Positions 1-5,011 of a stretch of 5,011 nucleotides of DNA are shown here, one piece after another. Each line of letters starts with the position of its first letter. The stretch's first letter is position 1. Origin of the DNA: Lawsonibacter sp. (GTDB lineage Bacteria > Bacillota > Clostridia > Oscillospirales > Oscillospiraceae); contig JAAWCR010000220.1 of the NCBI GenBank assembly GCA_022793355.1, positions 1 through 5,011 on the forward strand, in the 5' to 3' direction. Made by a program: the position numbers and the translations under genes. The notes beneath the pieces are model-generated. The model saw only the letters and a program-made list of their open reading frames with translations, did no database searches and was not told where the DNA came from.

Positions 1-351
1 GAGGAGTCCGTGGTGATGGTCACCCGGCGGTACTACCGCTCCGGCGAGAGTGAATACTACATCAACCGCCGCTCCGTCCGGCTGAAGGATGTGAACGAGC
101 TGTTCATGGACACCGGCCTGGGCCGGGAGGGCTCCTCCATCATCGGCCAGGGCAGGATTGACGAAATTCTGTCGGTGAAGTCCGCCGACCGCCGGGAGGT
201 CTTTGAGGAGGCAGCCGGCATCTCCCGCTTCCGCCACCGGAAGGAGGAGGCGGAGCGCAAGCTGGAGCGCACCGACGAGAATCTGGTGCGCATCAACGAC
301 AAGATCTCTGAGCTGGAGCTCCAGGTGGAGCCCCTCCGGGAGCAGAGGTAG
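1..351 (+). CDS. smc: SMC chromosome segregation ATPase, N-terminal head part (5' truncated, ends at internal stop)
   Basis: SMC is the core ATPase of the bacterial condensin (SMC-ScpA-ScpB), which acts on the nucleoid to organise and segregate chromosomes. The frame is open from base 1, so the true start and the Walker A segment (about 90 codons by comparison with SMC of about 1186 residues) lie upstream of the window. Visible here is the rest of the N-terminal head: the RSGESEYYINRRSVRLKD stretch, FMDTGLG, the Q-loop region SIIGQGRIDEIL, and FEEAAGISRFRHRKEEAERKL leading into the first coiled coil. These match the SMC family closely. The frame is then stopped by TAG at 349-351 and resumes in the same frame at once with SMC-like sequence (KAKKFLVLRDELRGLE). 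This and the entry at 547-3294 are therefore two parts of one gene. Translated as it stands, the product would be a head fragment without hinge, signature motif or Walker B, and almost certainly inactive. Confidence 0.93.
   Translation, partial: EESVVMVTRRYYRSGESEYYINRRSVRLKDVNELFMDTGLGREGSSIIGQGRIDEILSVKSADRREVFEEAAGISRFRHRKEEAERKLERTDENLVRINDKISELELQVEPLREQR
349..351 (+). other. In-frame TAG stop inside smc
   Basis: The codons read L-R-E-Q-R-stop-K-A-K-K-F-L with no frame change on either side, so one substitution accounts for the break. In SMC homologues this place usually reads like REQ-x-EKAKK, which suggests the ancestral codon was GAG (Glu), changed by one G-to-T substitution; AAG or CAG are also one step away. 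TAG serves as the apparent natural stop of two neighbours (the XRE gene at 3856-3858 and the leftward gene at 3291-3293), which argues against TAG being a sense codon in this genome. A base-call or assembly error, a strain-level nonsense mutation and suppression remain possible. Confidence 0.9.
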
Positions 352-546
352 AAGGCCAAAAAGTTCCTGGTCCTCCGGGACGAGCTGCGGGGGCTGGAGA
401 TTTCCGTCTGGCTGGACACCCTGGAGCGCATTCGGGCCAACAACATTAAACTGGAGGCCGACTATCAGGAGGCCGTCCGCCGCCGGGAGGAGGTTAAAAT
501 CAGCCAGGAGAAGGCCTACGCCGCCGCCGAGAAATTTTCCCAGGAG

Positions 547-3294
547 ATGCGGGACAAGGACGTGGAGGCCGACCGCCTGCGCTTTGAGATGCAGGGCAGG
601 CAGGCCAAGGCCAACGAACTGGAGTCGGCCATCGCTGTGTTAAAGAGCAGCATCCAGCACAACCTGGAGTCGGCCCAGCGGATCAGAACCGACCTGGAGC
701 AGCAGGAGGGCCGGGAGGGCAACCTGTCCGAGCAGATCGGCCAGCGCAGGGCCCGCCTGGATGAGATTGAGACCCAGCTGAGGGAGGGACGGACCGCCTT
801 GGAGGCCAAGAGTCAGGAGGCGGAGGAGGCCGCCCGTTCGGCGGGCCGCCTGGCACAGGAGCTGGAGGCGCTGCGCGGCCAGGCCGACCTGGGCACCGCC
901 GGGGCCGCTGAGGCCAAGGCTCTGCTGTCCGCCCTGGCAGCCGCCGCCCAGGAGGTGATGGACCGGGACGAGACTGTTCGCCGGGAGGCCAACGAGCTGG
1001 AGGAGCGGCTGGAGGAGGCCCAAAAGGAGGCCCGGGCCGCCAAACGCCGGTACGACGACGCCGTAGAGGAGCGGGACGCGGTAAAAAACGTGATTCAGGG
1101 CTACCAGCTGCGGATGGACGCCCGGAAAAAGAAGTGGGACCAGACCCGGGACGCCCACATGAAGCTGCAAATGGAGGAAAACGCCCTCACCTCCCGAATC
1201 AAGCTCCTCACCGAGATGGAGAAGGACCACGAGGGCTACACCAGGGCGGTGAAGCTGGTGATGGGGGAGGCCCAACGGGGAACCCTGCACAACATCCACG
1301 GCCCGGTGGCCGATTTGCTGAAAGCGCCTGACCGGTTCACCGTGGCCATCGAGACCGCCCTGGGCGGGGCCATGCAGAACCTCGTGGTGGAGAGGGAGGA
1401 GGACGGCAAGGCCGTTATTCAGTACCTGAAGCGCCGGGACGGGGGCCGGGCCACCATCCTGCCCGTCAGCTCCATCCGCCCCGGCTATCTCAAGGAGGGG
1501 CAGGCGCTGTCCCGGGAACCCGGCTTTGTGGGAATCGGCGACCAGCTCATCTCCTTCGACCCCCGCTATCAAAACGTGTTCTCCAATCTGCTGGGCCGGG
1601 TGGCCGTTATGGAGAACCTGGACGCGGCCATCGCCGCCGCCCGGAAGTACGGCTACAAGTTCCGCATCGTCACCCTGGACGGCCAGGTGCTCAACCCCGG
1701 CGGGTCCATGACGGGCGGCTCGGCCAGCCGCAGCGCCGGGATTTTGAGCCGGGCCAACGAGCTGGAGCGGCTGCACAGCCAGCTCCAGGAGATTCGTACC
1801 CGCGTGGCCGAGGGGGCCAGGGCCGTGACCGAGGCGGAGCGGGAAAACACCGCCGCCGCCTATGAGCTGGAGACCGCCCAGGCCCAGCTGCGCCAGTGGG
1901 AGGACGCCATTTTGAAGGCGGAGGGGGAGCTGTCCCACCGCCGGAGCGTGGCCACCGACCTGGAGCGCCAGGAGGCGGGCCACCGGGAGGAGCTGGAGCA
2001 ACTTAAAAGCCGCTCCGCCCAGATTGAGACGGACACCCAGGTGGCCCGGGTCCGCATCCAGAATCTGGAGGGGGAGACCGCCGCCCTGCGCAGCGAGGCG
2101 GAGGGGAAGGCCCGGGGCCAGACCGAGGTGCAGGAGCGCTCCGCCCGCATCGCCCGGGAGGCGGCCGACCTGACCGCCGCCCAGGCCGCCCTGGAGGCGG
2201 AGCGGGAGGCCACCCGGTCGGGCCTTGCCGAGCTGGAGAGCCTGAAGGCCAGCATGGCCGGGGACCGGGACCAGAACCGGGCCCTGGTGGCGGACTATGA
2301 GGAGAAGAACACCGGCCTCACCCGGGAAATCGGGGAAAAGGAGGAGGCGCTGGCTGCCATTCAGGAGGAGAGCCGGGACAAAAACGAGTCTATTGCCCGG
2401 CTGAACCAGGAGAAGCTGGACCTGGAGGGACAGCGGGTGAAGGCCACCCGGGAGAGCCAGTCGCTGAACGAGGAGCTGCTGCGCACCGAGGGGGAGGTCT
2501 CCCGGCTGGAACAGCGGCGGGTGTCGGCCTCCATGGAGGAGAAGCAGCTGCTTGACAAACTGTGGGAGACCTATGAGCTCAGCCACGAGGCCGCCCGCCA
2601 GCAGCGGGTGGAGATTGAGTCCGTTCCCAAGGCCAGCCGCCGTATCGCCGAGCTGAAACGGTCCATCTCCGGGCTGGGCAACGTCAACGTGGGGGCCATT
2701 GAGGAGTTCCAGCGGGTAAACGAGCGGTACACCTACCTCACCGACCAGCGGGACGACGTGGACAAGGCCAAGAAGGAGCTGGAGGAGATCATCGCCAGCA
2801 TTACCAGCGAGATGAAGTCCATCTTCCAGCGGGAGTTCACCACCATCAACGAGGCCTTTGGCCAGACCTTTCTGGAGCTCTTCGGCGGCGGCAAGGCCAC
2901 CCTGGAGCTGGAGGACCCGGAGGATATTCTCAACTGCGGCATTGAGATCAAGGTCCAGCCCCCGGGCAAGGCGCTGAAAATCATCACCCTGCTGTCCGGC
3001 GGCGAGAAGGCCTTCGTGGCTATCGCCCTGTATTTCGCCATTTTAAAGGTACGCCCCACTCCCTTCGTGGTCATGGACGAGATCGAAGCCGCCCTGGACG
3101 ATACAAACGTGGTAAAATTCGCCCGGTATATGCGCAATGTGGCGGATAAAACCCAGTTTATCGTCATCACCCACCGCCGGGGCACCATGGAGGAGGCCGA
3201 CGTGCTTTACGGCGTTACCATGCAGGAGCAGGGCGTGAGTCGGATGCTGACCATCAACCTGAATGACGTGGAGAAGGAGCTGAATATCCGCTAA
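547..3294 (+). CDS. smc: SMC chromosome segregation ATPase, coiled-coil/hinge/C-terminal head part
   Basis: This is the remainder of smc. The first ATG after the internal stop is at 547, but SMC-like sequence runs in frame from 352, so 547 is an ORF boundary and not a convincing natural start: an AGGAG directly abuts the ATG with no spacing. Order of parts: Glu/Arg/Ala-rich coiled coil to about 1230; hinge about 1234-1730, with GPVADLL (1300-1320) and NPGGSMTGGS ending near 1722; returning coiled coil to about 2640; C-terminal head with GLGNVNVGAIEEF, the ABC signature LSGGEKA (2992-3012), Walker B FVVMDE (Asp 3076, Glu 3079), D-loop AALDD and switch His in ITHRRGT (3172-3174). Bridged across the TAG, the window encodes 1096 sense codons, which with about 90 missing gives the usual SMC length. 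No frameshift or loss of catalytic motifs is seen here, so the decay, if real, is recent. The stop TAA at 3292-3294 overlaps the convergent gene's stop. Confidence 0.93.
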   Translation: MRDKDVEADRLRFEMQGRQAKANELESAIAVLKSSIQHNLESAQRIRTDLEQQEGREGNLSEQIGQRRARLDEIETQLREGRTALEAKSQEAEEAARSAGRLAQELEALRGQADLGTAGAAEAKALLSALAAAAQEVMDRDETVRREANELEERLEEAQKEARAAKRRYDDAVEERDAVKNVIQGYQLRMDARKKKWDQTRDAHMKLQMEENALTSRIKLLTEMEKDHEGYTRAVKLVMGEAQRGTLHNIHGPVADLLKAPDRFTVAIETALGGAMQNLVVEREEDGKAVIQYLKRRDGGRATILPVSSIRPGYLKEGQALSREPGFVGIGDQLISFDPRYQNVFSNLLGRVAVMENLDAAIAAARKYGYKFRIVTLDGQVLNPGGSMTGGSASRSAGILSRANELERLHSQLQEIRTRVAEGARAVTEAERENTAAAYELETAQAQLRQWEDAILKAEGELSHRRSVATDLERQEAGHREELEQLKSRSAQIETDTQVARVRIQNLEGETAALRSEAEGKARGQTEVQERSARIAREAADLTAAQAALEAEREATRSGLAELESLKASMAGDRDQNRALVADYEEKNTGLTREIGEKEEALAAIQEESRDKNESIARLNQEKLDLEGQRVKATRESQSLNEELLRTEGEVSRLEQRRVSASMEEKQLLDKLWETYELSHEAARQQRVEIESVPKASRRIAELKRSISGLGNVNVGAIEEFQRVNERYTYLTDQRDDVDKAKKELEEIIASITSEMKSIFQREFTTINEAFGQTFLELFGGGKATLELEDPEDILNCGIEIKVQPPGKALKIITLLSGGEKAFVAIALYFAILKVRPTPFVVMDEIEAALDDTNVVKFARYMRNVADKTQFIVITHRRGTMEEADVLYGVTMQEQGVSRMLTINLNDVEKELNIR

Positions 3295-3563
3295 GCGCCC
3301 ATTGTCCGGGACAGCCCCCAGCCCAGATAGATCCCGGTGAAAAAGGACGCCCGCTCCTGGAGGGCGCCGTCAAAGTGTATGGCGTCCTCCAGCCGGTCAA
3401 AAAGAGCCTGGGCCTCCGGGTCGGGAAGCTGCCTGCAGGCTTGCCAGACCTCCGCCAGATGTGCCTCGCTGGAAATTCGCTCTGGCATTTGCCGATAAAT
3501 CTGGTATGATAGGTCTTGCAGCTCAGGGATGTTGTAGAGCATTTCTAAGATGTGGTAATTCAT
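3291..3563 (-). CDS. Small hypothetical protein (90 aa), convergent with smc
   Basis: I do not recognise this gene with certainty. The ATG at 3563 is chosen because AAAGAG (3578-3573) lies 9 nt upstream on the minus strand; a longer reading from TTG at 3572 would place that site directly against the start. The 90-residue product is soluble, probably all-helical, with no signal peptide or membrane segment. It begins MNYHILEMLYNIPEL, has a Glu/Ala-rich middle with QALFDRLEDAI, and ends FFTGIYLGWGLSRTMGA. The short length and the F-x-x-G-x-x-L-G pattern near the C-terminus recall small helical DUF6809-type proteins frequent in Oscillospiraceae; this is from memory and weak. Support for a real gene: a perfect-consensus promoter in the right place, a plausible ribosome site and a compact fit against smc. 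Its stop TAG (complement of 3291-3293) overlaps the smc TAA. The divergent XRE repressor is its likely regulator. Confidence 0.72.
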   Translation of the reverse strand: MNYHILEMLYNIPELQDLSYQIYRQMPERISSEAHLAEVWQACRQLPDPEAQALFDRLEDAIHFDGALQERASFFTGIYLGWGLSRTMGA

Positions 3564-3572
3564 GAGAAACAA

Positions 3573-3578
3573 CTCTTT
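3573..3578 (-). promoter_or_regulatory. Ribosome binding site of the leftward small gene
   Basis: The minus strand reads AAAGAG, separated by 9 nt from the ATG at 3563. This spacing favours ATG 3563 over the in-frame TTG at 3572. The match to the anti-Shine-Dalgarno sequence is partial. Confidence 0.5.
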
Positions 3579-3604
3579 ACGTTAAAATTGTTCGCTTTCA
3601 TTAT
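3576..3604 (+). promoter_or_regulatory. Possible weak rightward promoter for the XRE-zinc-ribbon-ftsY genes
   Basis: TTTACG (3576-3581) and CATTAT (3599-3604) are spaced by 17 bp and match the sigma-A boxes at four of six positions each. An alternative -10 is TATAAA (3602-3607), but then the spacing is 20 bp. Either choice overlaps the leftward promoter and the inverted repeat, so both directions could answer to the same repressor. The call rests on weak matches and on the need for some promoter for the rightward genes. Confidence 0.3.
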
Positions 3605-3616
3605 AAACGAACAATT
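3586..3616. promoter_or_regulatory. Inverted repeat AATTGTTCG/CGAACAATT, probable XRE operator
   Basis: The arms AATTGTTCG (3586-3594) and CGAACAATT (3608-3616) are perfect reverse complements separated by 13 bp, with centres 22 bp apart, about two helical turns. That is the geometry expected for dimeric helix-turn-helix binding on one face of DNA. One arm lies between the -35 and -10 boxes of the leftward promoter, the other at its predicted start point, so binding should block RNA polymerase. The divergent XRE gene starts 30 bp to the right and is the natural candidate to bind here; this is inference. No T-run follows it, so it does not look like a terminator. Confidence 0.72.
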
Positions 3617-3628
3617 CTAACATGTCAA
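3600..3628 (-). promoter_or_regulatory. Perfect-consensus sigma-A promoter driving the leftward small gene
   Basis: On the minus strand the -35 box is TTGACA (3628-3623) and the -10 box is TATAAT (3605-3600), with exactly 17 bp between them. All 12 positions match the housekeeping consensus and the spacing is optimal. Transcription should start near 3593-3594, giving a leader of about 30 nt that contains the AAAGAG site before the ATG at 3563. A promoter this strong normally needs control, and the inverted repeat at 3586-3616 places one arm in its spacer and the other at the start point. Confidence 0.85.
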
Positions 3629-3645
3629 GAGGGATGGTGTGCTTT

Positions 3646-3858
3646 GTGAGCCAATTTTCAGAATCACTGAAAGATGTACGCATAAGGTCGGGAAAAAAGC
3701 AGAAAGAAGCGGCAGAGTATCTTGGGCTGAACCTGCGGACCTATCAATACTATGAGGAGGGCAGAAGCGAGCCGTCTATTCTGCGACTGGTCAAGCTGGC
3801 CGACTTCTTCATGGTCAGCCTGGACGAGCTGGTGGGCCGGGACTGGATCGGGCGCTAG
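3646..3858 (+). CDS. XRE-family (HTH_3) transcriptional regulator
   Basis: This is a 70-residue DNA-binding protein made almost wholly of one Cro/CI-type helix-turn-helix domain. The chosen start is GTG 3646, giving (V/M)SQFSESLKDVRIRSGKKQKEAAEYLGL, the usual start of this family. In-frame ATGs at 3622 and 3634 are alternatives, but the first overlaps the -35 box of the leftward promoter and has no ribosome site. AAGAGGG (3627-3633) sits 12 nt before the GTG, a rather long spacing. The helix-turn-helix covers roughly residues 18-39 (KQKEAAEYLGLNLRTYQYYEEG), followed by EPSILRLVKLADFFMVSLDELVGR, which is highly typical. There is no extra ligand or protease domain, so it probably acts as a simple repressor. 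Likely targets are the inverted repeat at 3586-3616, its own promoter and the divergent gene. The first half is visibly more A+T-rich than the flanking genes. The stop is TAG, 16 nt before the next gene. Confidence 0.9.
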   Translation: MSQFSESLKDVRIRSGKKQKEAAEYLGLNLRTYQYYEEGRSEPSILRLVKLADFFMVSLDELVGRDWIGR

Positions 3859-3861
3859 ATT

Positions 3862-3867
3862 GGGAGG
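3862..3867 (+). promoter_or_regulatory. Ribosome binding site fixing the start at 3875
   Basis: GGGAGG lies 7 nt before ATG 3875. The same frame is open further upstream (from ATG 3752), but that extension runs inside the XRE gene, so this strong site decides the start. Confidence 0.7.
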
Positions 3868-3874
3868 AAGTACC

Positions 3875-4177
3875 ATGGACGACAACAAGAAACCATCCGG
3901 CGACTGGAAGCTGATCGTGGGGGGAATCCTGCTGATTATTGTGCTGTTCATCGCCATCAACTTCATATTCTGGGGACTGGGGCAGATGGTCCCGCGGGAG
4001 AAGCTGACGGGACGTCCGGACACCTCGGCCAGCTGGAGCGTGACGGCGGACCAGAGCGCCCCGGAGGACCAGGCTGCCCCCAGCTTCTGCGTCCACTGCG
4101 GCAAGGCCCTGCCGGAGTCCTTTGAGTGGGGGCAGTTCTGCCCCTGGTGCGGGGAGAAAATGGAAGGAGAGGGCTGA
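3875..4177 (+). CDS. Single-pass membrane protein with C-terminal zinc ribbon
   Basis: The function is unknown. The product has 100 residues: a short charged N-terminus (MDDNKKPSGD), one hydrophobic segment at about residues 13-36 (LIVGGILLIIVLFIAINFIFWGLG), a Ser/Ala/Pro/Asp-rich linker, and a C-terminal zinc ribbon with cysteine pairs at 72/75 (CVHC) and 89/92 (CPWC). The Cys-x-x-Cys-Gly knuckles resemble the generic zinc-ribbon domains of many small bacterial membrane proteins. The topology is ambiguous, since basic residues occur on both sides of the membrane segment (K5, K6, K12 against R41, K43, R47). A reduced zinc ribbon would be expected in the cytoplasm, which would put the N-terminus outside. 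It lies 16 nt after the XRE gene and abuts the next zinc-ribbon gene, so the three are probably translated from one mRNA. The two zinc-ribbon proteins may work together, but nothing in the sequence proves it. Confidence 0.82.
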   Translation: MDDNKKPSGDWKLIVGGILLIIVLFIAINFIFWGLGQMVPREKLTGRPDTSASWSVTADQSAPEDQAAPSFCVHCGKALPESFEWGQFCPWCGEKMEGEG

Positions 4178-4486
4178 GTGATGGAAAAATTGAAGTGCCT
4201 GCGCTGCGGTGTGGAGATGGAATTTGTCGCGCGGGAAAAGATACAGCTGGGCCGGACGGGCTGGCTGTTGGGCGACCTGCCCAATCTGGTGGCCGGTGCG
4301 CTGGAGACGGCGATCTTTACCTGTCCCAAATGCGGCAAGCTGGAGTTTTTCCAGGGAGATTTCTTCGACGACGAGGGCGAGGAAGCCGGAAGCATTGCCA
4401 AAACGCGCTGTCCCAGCTGCGGCGTCAGTTATGATCTGGACTACCCCAAATGTCCCCGGTGCGGGGAAGCAAATCCAAATTGGTAA
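4178..4486 (+). CDS. Zinc-ribbon protein with four CxxC motifs
   Basis: This is an unassigned cytoplasmic protein of 102 residues (101 if it starts at ATG 4181 instead of GTG 4178). AAGGAG at 4164-4169 is 8 nt before the GTG and 11 nt before the ATG, so the GTG is slightly favoured; it follows directly on the TGA of the previous gene, suggesting translational coupling. Cys pairs lie at residues 7/10, 49/52, 78/81 and 92/95, enough for two zinc sites. The first half, with CLRCGVEMEF, QLGRTGWLLGDLPNL and FTCPKCGKLEFFQ, has the pattern of small nucleic-acid-binding-type zinc-ribbon proteins of Firmicutes (DUF2082-like, from memory). The second half is a separate ribbon, RCPSCG...KCPRCG, joined by an acidic linker (DDEGEEAG). 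There is no membrane segment. It ends 14 nt before ftsY. The binding partner could be RNA, DNA or protein; the sequence does not say which. Confidence 0.85.
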   Translation: MMEKLKCLRCGVEMEFVAREKIQLGRTGWLLGDLPNLVAGALETAIFTCPKCGKLEFFQGDFFDDEGEEAGSIAKTRCPSCGVSYDLDYPKCPRCGEANPNW

Positions 4487-4492
4487 AGGAGG
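4485..4492 (+). promoter_or_regulatory. Strong ribosome binding site of ftsY overlapping the upstream stop codon
   Basis: AAAGGAGG lies 8 nt before ATG 4501 and shares its first two bases with the TAA (4484-4486) of the zinc-ribbon gene. This near-perfect site fixes the ftsY start and suggests co-transcription with the upstream gene. Confidence 0.8.
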
Positions 4493-4500
4493 CAGACGCT

Positions 4501-5011
4501 ATGGGCTTTTTTGACAAGCTGAAAAAGATCAATATATTCTCCGGCTTCGGCTCGGAGCTCACCGACGACTTCTACGACGGACTGGAGGAATCCCTGATTC
4601 TGGCGGACACCGGCATGGATGTCACCCTGGAACTGGTGGAGCAGCTGCGCCGCCGGGTGAAGGCGGAGGGGGTGAAGACCATCGAGGGGGCCCGGGAGGT
4701 GATGGTCCAGGTCATCGCCGGCGCCCTCAGCACCGGCGACCTGTCTCTGGACCTGTCCACCAAGCCCTCGGTGGTGCTGTTCATCGGGGTGAACGGAGTG
4801 GGCAAGACCACCACCATCGGCAAGATCGGCCGCCAGCTCCGGGCCCAGCGGAAGAAGGTCCTCTTCTGCGCCGCCGACACCTTCCGGGCCGCCGCCGCCG
4901 ACCAGCTCACCATCTGGGCGGACCGGGCAGGGGTGGACATCATCAAGCAGCAGGAGGGGGCCGACCCCGCCGCCGTGGTCTTCGACGCCATGTCCGCCGC
5001 CAAGGCCCGCA
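4501..5011 (+). CDS. ftsY: Signal recognition particle receptor FtsY (3' truncated)
   Basis: FtsY is the membrane-associated GTPase that docks the Ffh-4.5S RNA-ribosome complex at SecYEG for co-translational insertion of membrane proteins. The window holds 170 codons, roughly the first half, and the frame is open at the right edge. The start is short and direct (MGFFDKLKKINIF), without the long acidic A domain of enterobacterial FtsY, as is usual in Clostridia. Residues about 20-80 are the helical N domain (LEESLILADTGMDVTLELVEQL). The G domain follows, with the P-loop GVNGVGKTTT (residues 96-105) and the G2/insertion-box region DTFRAAAADQL (126-136). The later motifs DTAGR, TKLDG and GxGE are beyond the window. 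Motifs are intact. It lies 14 nt after the zinc-ribbon gene with no visible promoter or terminator between, so it is probably transcribed with the XRE and zinc-ribbon genes and not directly with smc. Confidence 0.96.
   Translation, partial: MGFFDKLKKINIFSGFGSELTDDFYDGLEESLILADTGMDVTLELVEQLRRRVKAEGVKTIEGAREVMVQVIAGALSTGDLSLDLSTKPSVVLFIGVNGVGKTTTIGKIGRQLRAQRKKVLFCAADTFRAAAADQLTIWADRAGVDIIKQQEGADPAAVVFDAMSAAKAR

Noticed and set aside
313..324. Perfect 12-bp palindrome CTGGAGCTCCAG shortly before the internal TAG
   Set aside because: It is explained by the coding sequence Leu-Glu-Leu-Gln with common G+C-rich codons, and no partner site or regulatory context is visible.
349..351. TAG as a recoded sense codon (glutamine or pyrrolysine)
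   Set aside because: Two neighbouring genes appear to end in TAG at sensible places, no local structure typical of recoding was noticed, and Glu is the likely ancestral residue.
547..549. ATG 547 as an evolved new start making a split two-gene SMC
   Set aside because: AGGAG abuts the ATG with no spacing, SMC-like residues continue upstream to 352 without decay, and the N-terminal piece would lack a coiled-coil partner arm.
640..2586. A 648-codon open frame on the minus strand opposite smc, rich in Leu, Gly, Pro and Val
   Set aside because: The plus strand here is clearly SMC coiled coil and hinge. Long antisense frames are common opposite G+C-rich Glu/Ala/Arg-rich genes, and the translation shows low-complexity Leu/Gly/Pro composition with no domain.
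3306..3337. Stem CCGGGA/TCCCGG just past smc as a possible terminator
   Set aside because: It has only 6 bp with a 20-nt loop and no T-run on either appropriate side, and it lies inside the coding region of the leftward gene.
3752..3874. An upstream in-frame extension of the membrane zinc-ribbon protein inside the XRE gene
   Set aside because: It overlaps the well-supported XRE frame, is Trp/Ser-rich without family resemblance, and the strong GGGAGG site points to ATG 3875.

Overview
The window looks like chromosomal DNA from a high-G+C member of the Clostridia, most likely Oscillospiraceae (Flavonifractor/Lawsonibacter/Intestinimonas-like). This is inferred from the G+C-rich codon usage, Firmicutes-type Shine-Dalgarno sequences, a Clostridia-style SMC, and a short FtsY without a long acidic N-terminal extension. 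The species cannot be fixed from sequence alone.

Layout. (1) Positions 1-3294 (+) are the gene for the chromosome-condensation ATPase SMC. About the first 90 codons, including Walker A, lie upstream of the window. The frame is continuous from base 1 to the TAA at 3292-3294, except for one in-frame TAG at 349-351, which splits the gene into a 5' part and a large 3' part. (2) Positions 3291-3563 (-) are a small unrecognised gene whose stop codon overlaps the SMC stop. (3) Positions 3573-3645 are an A+T-rich divergent control region. It holds a perfect-consensus leftward promoter (TTGACA, 17 bp, TATAAT) flanked and overlapped by a 9-bp perfect inverted repeat. (4) Positions 3646-4486 (+) hold an XRE-type repressor, a one-pass membrane protein with a zinc ribbon, and a four-CxxC zinc-ribbon protein, all tightly packed. 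(5) ftsY, the SRP receptor GTPase, starts at 4501 (+) and runs off the right end.

How it fits together. In Firmicutes smc and ftsY are commonly direct neighbours (often rnc-smc-ftsY). Here about 1.2 kb with a self-contained regulatory module separates them. The gaps from the XRE gene to ftsY are 16, 0 and 14 nt with no visible terminator, so ftsY may be co-transcribed with the XRE and zinc-ribbon genes. The XRE protein is the obvious candidate to bind the inverted repeat and control the strong leftward promoter, and perhaps its own. The leftward transcript points into the smc 3' end and no terminator is visible there.

The two points most worth checking are the premature stop in smc (real mutation, population variant or base-call error) and the divergent switch between smc and ftsY.
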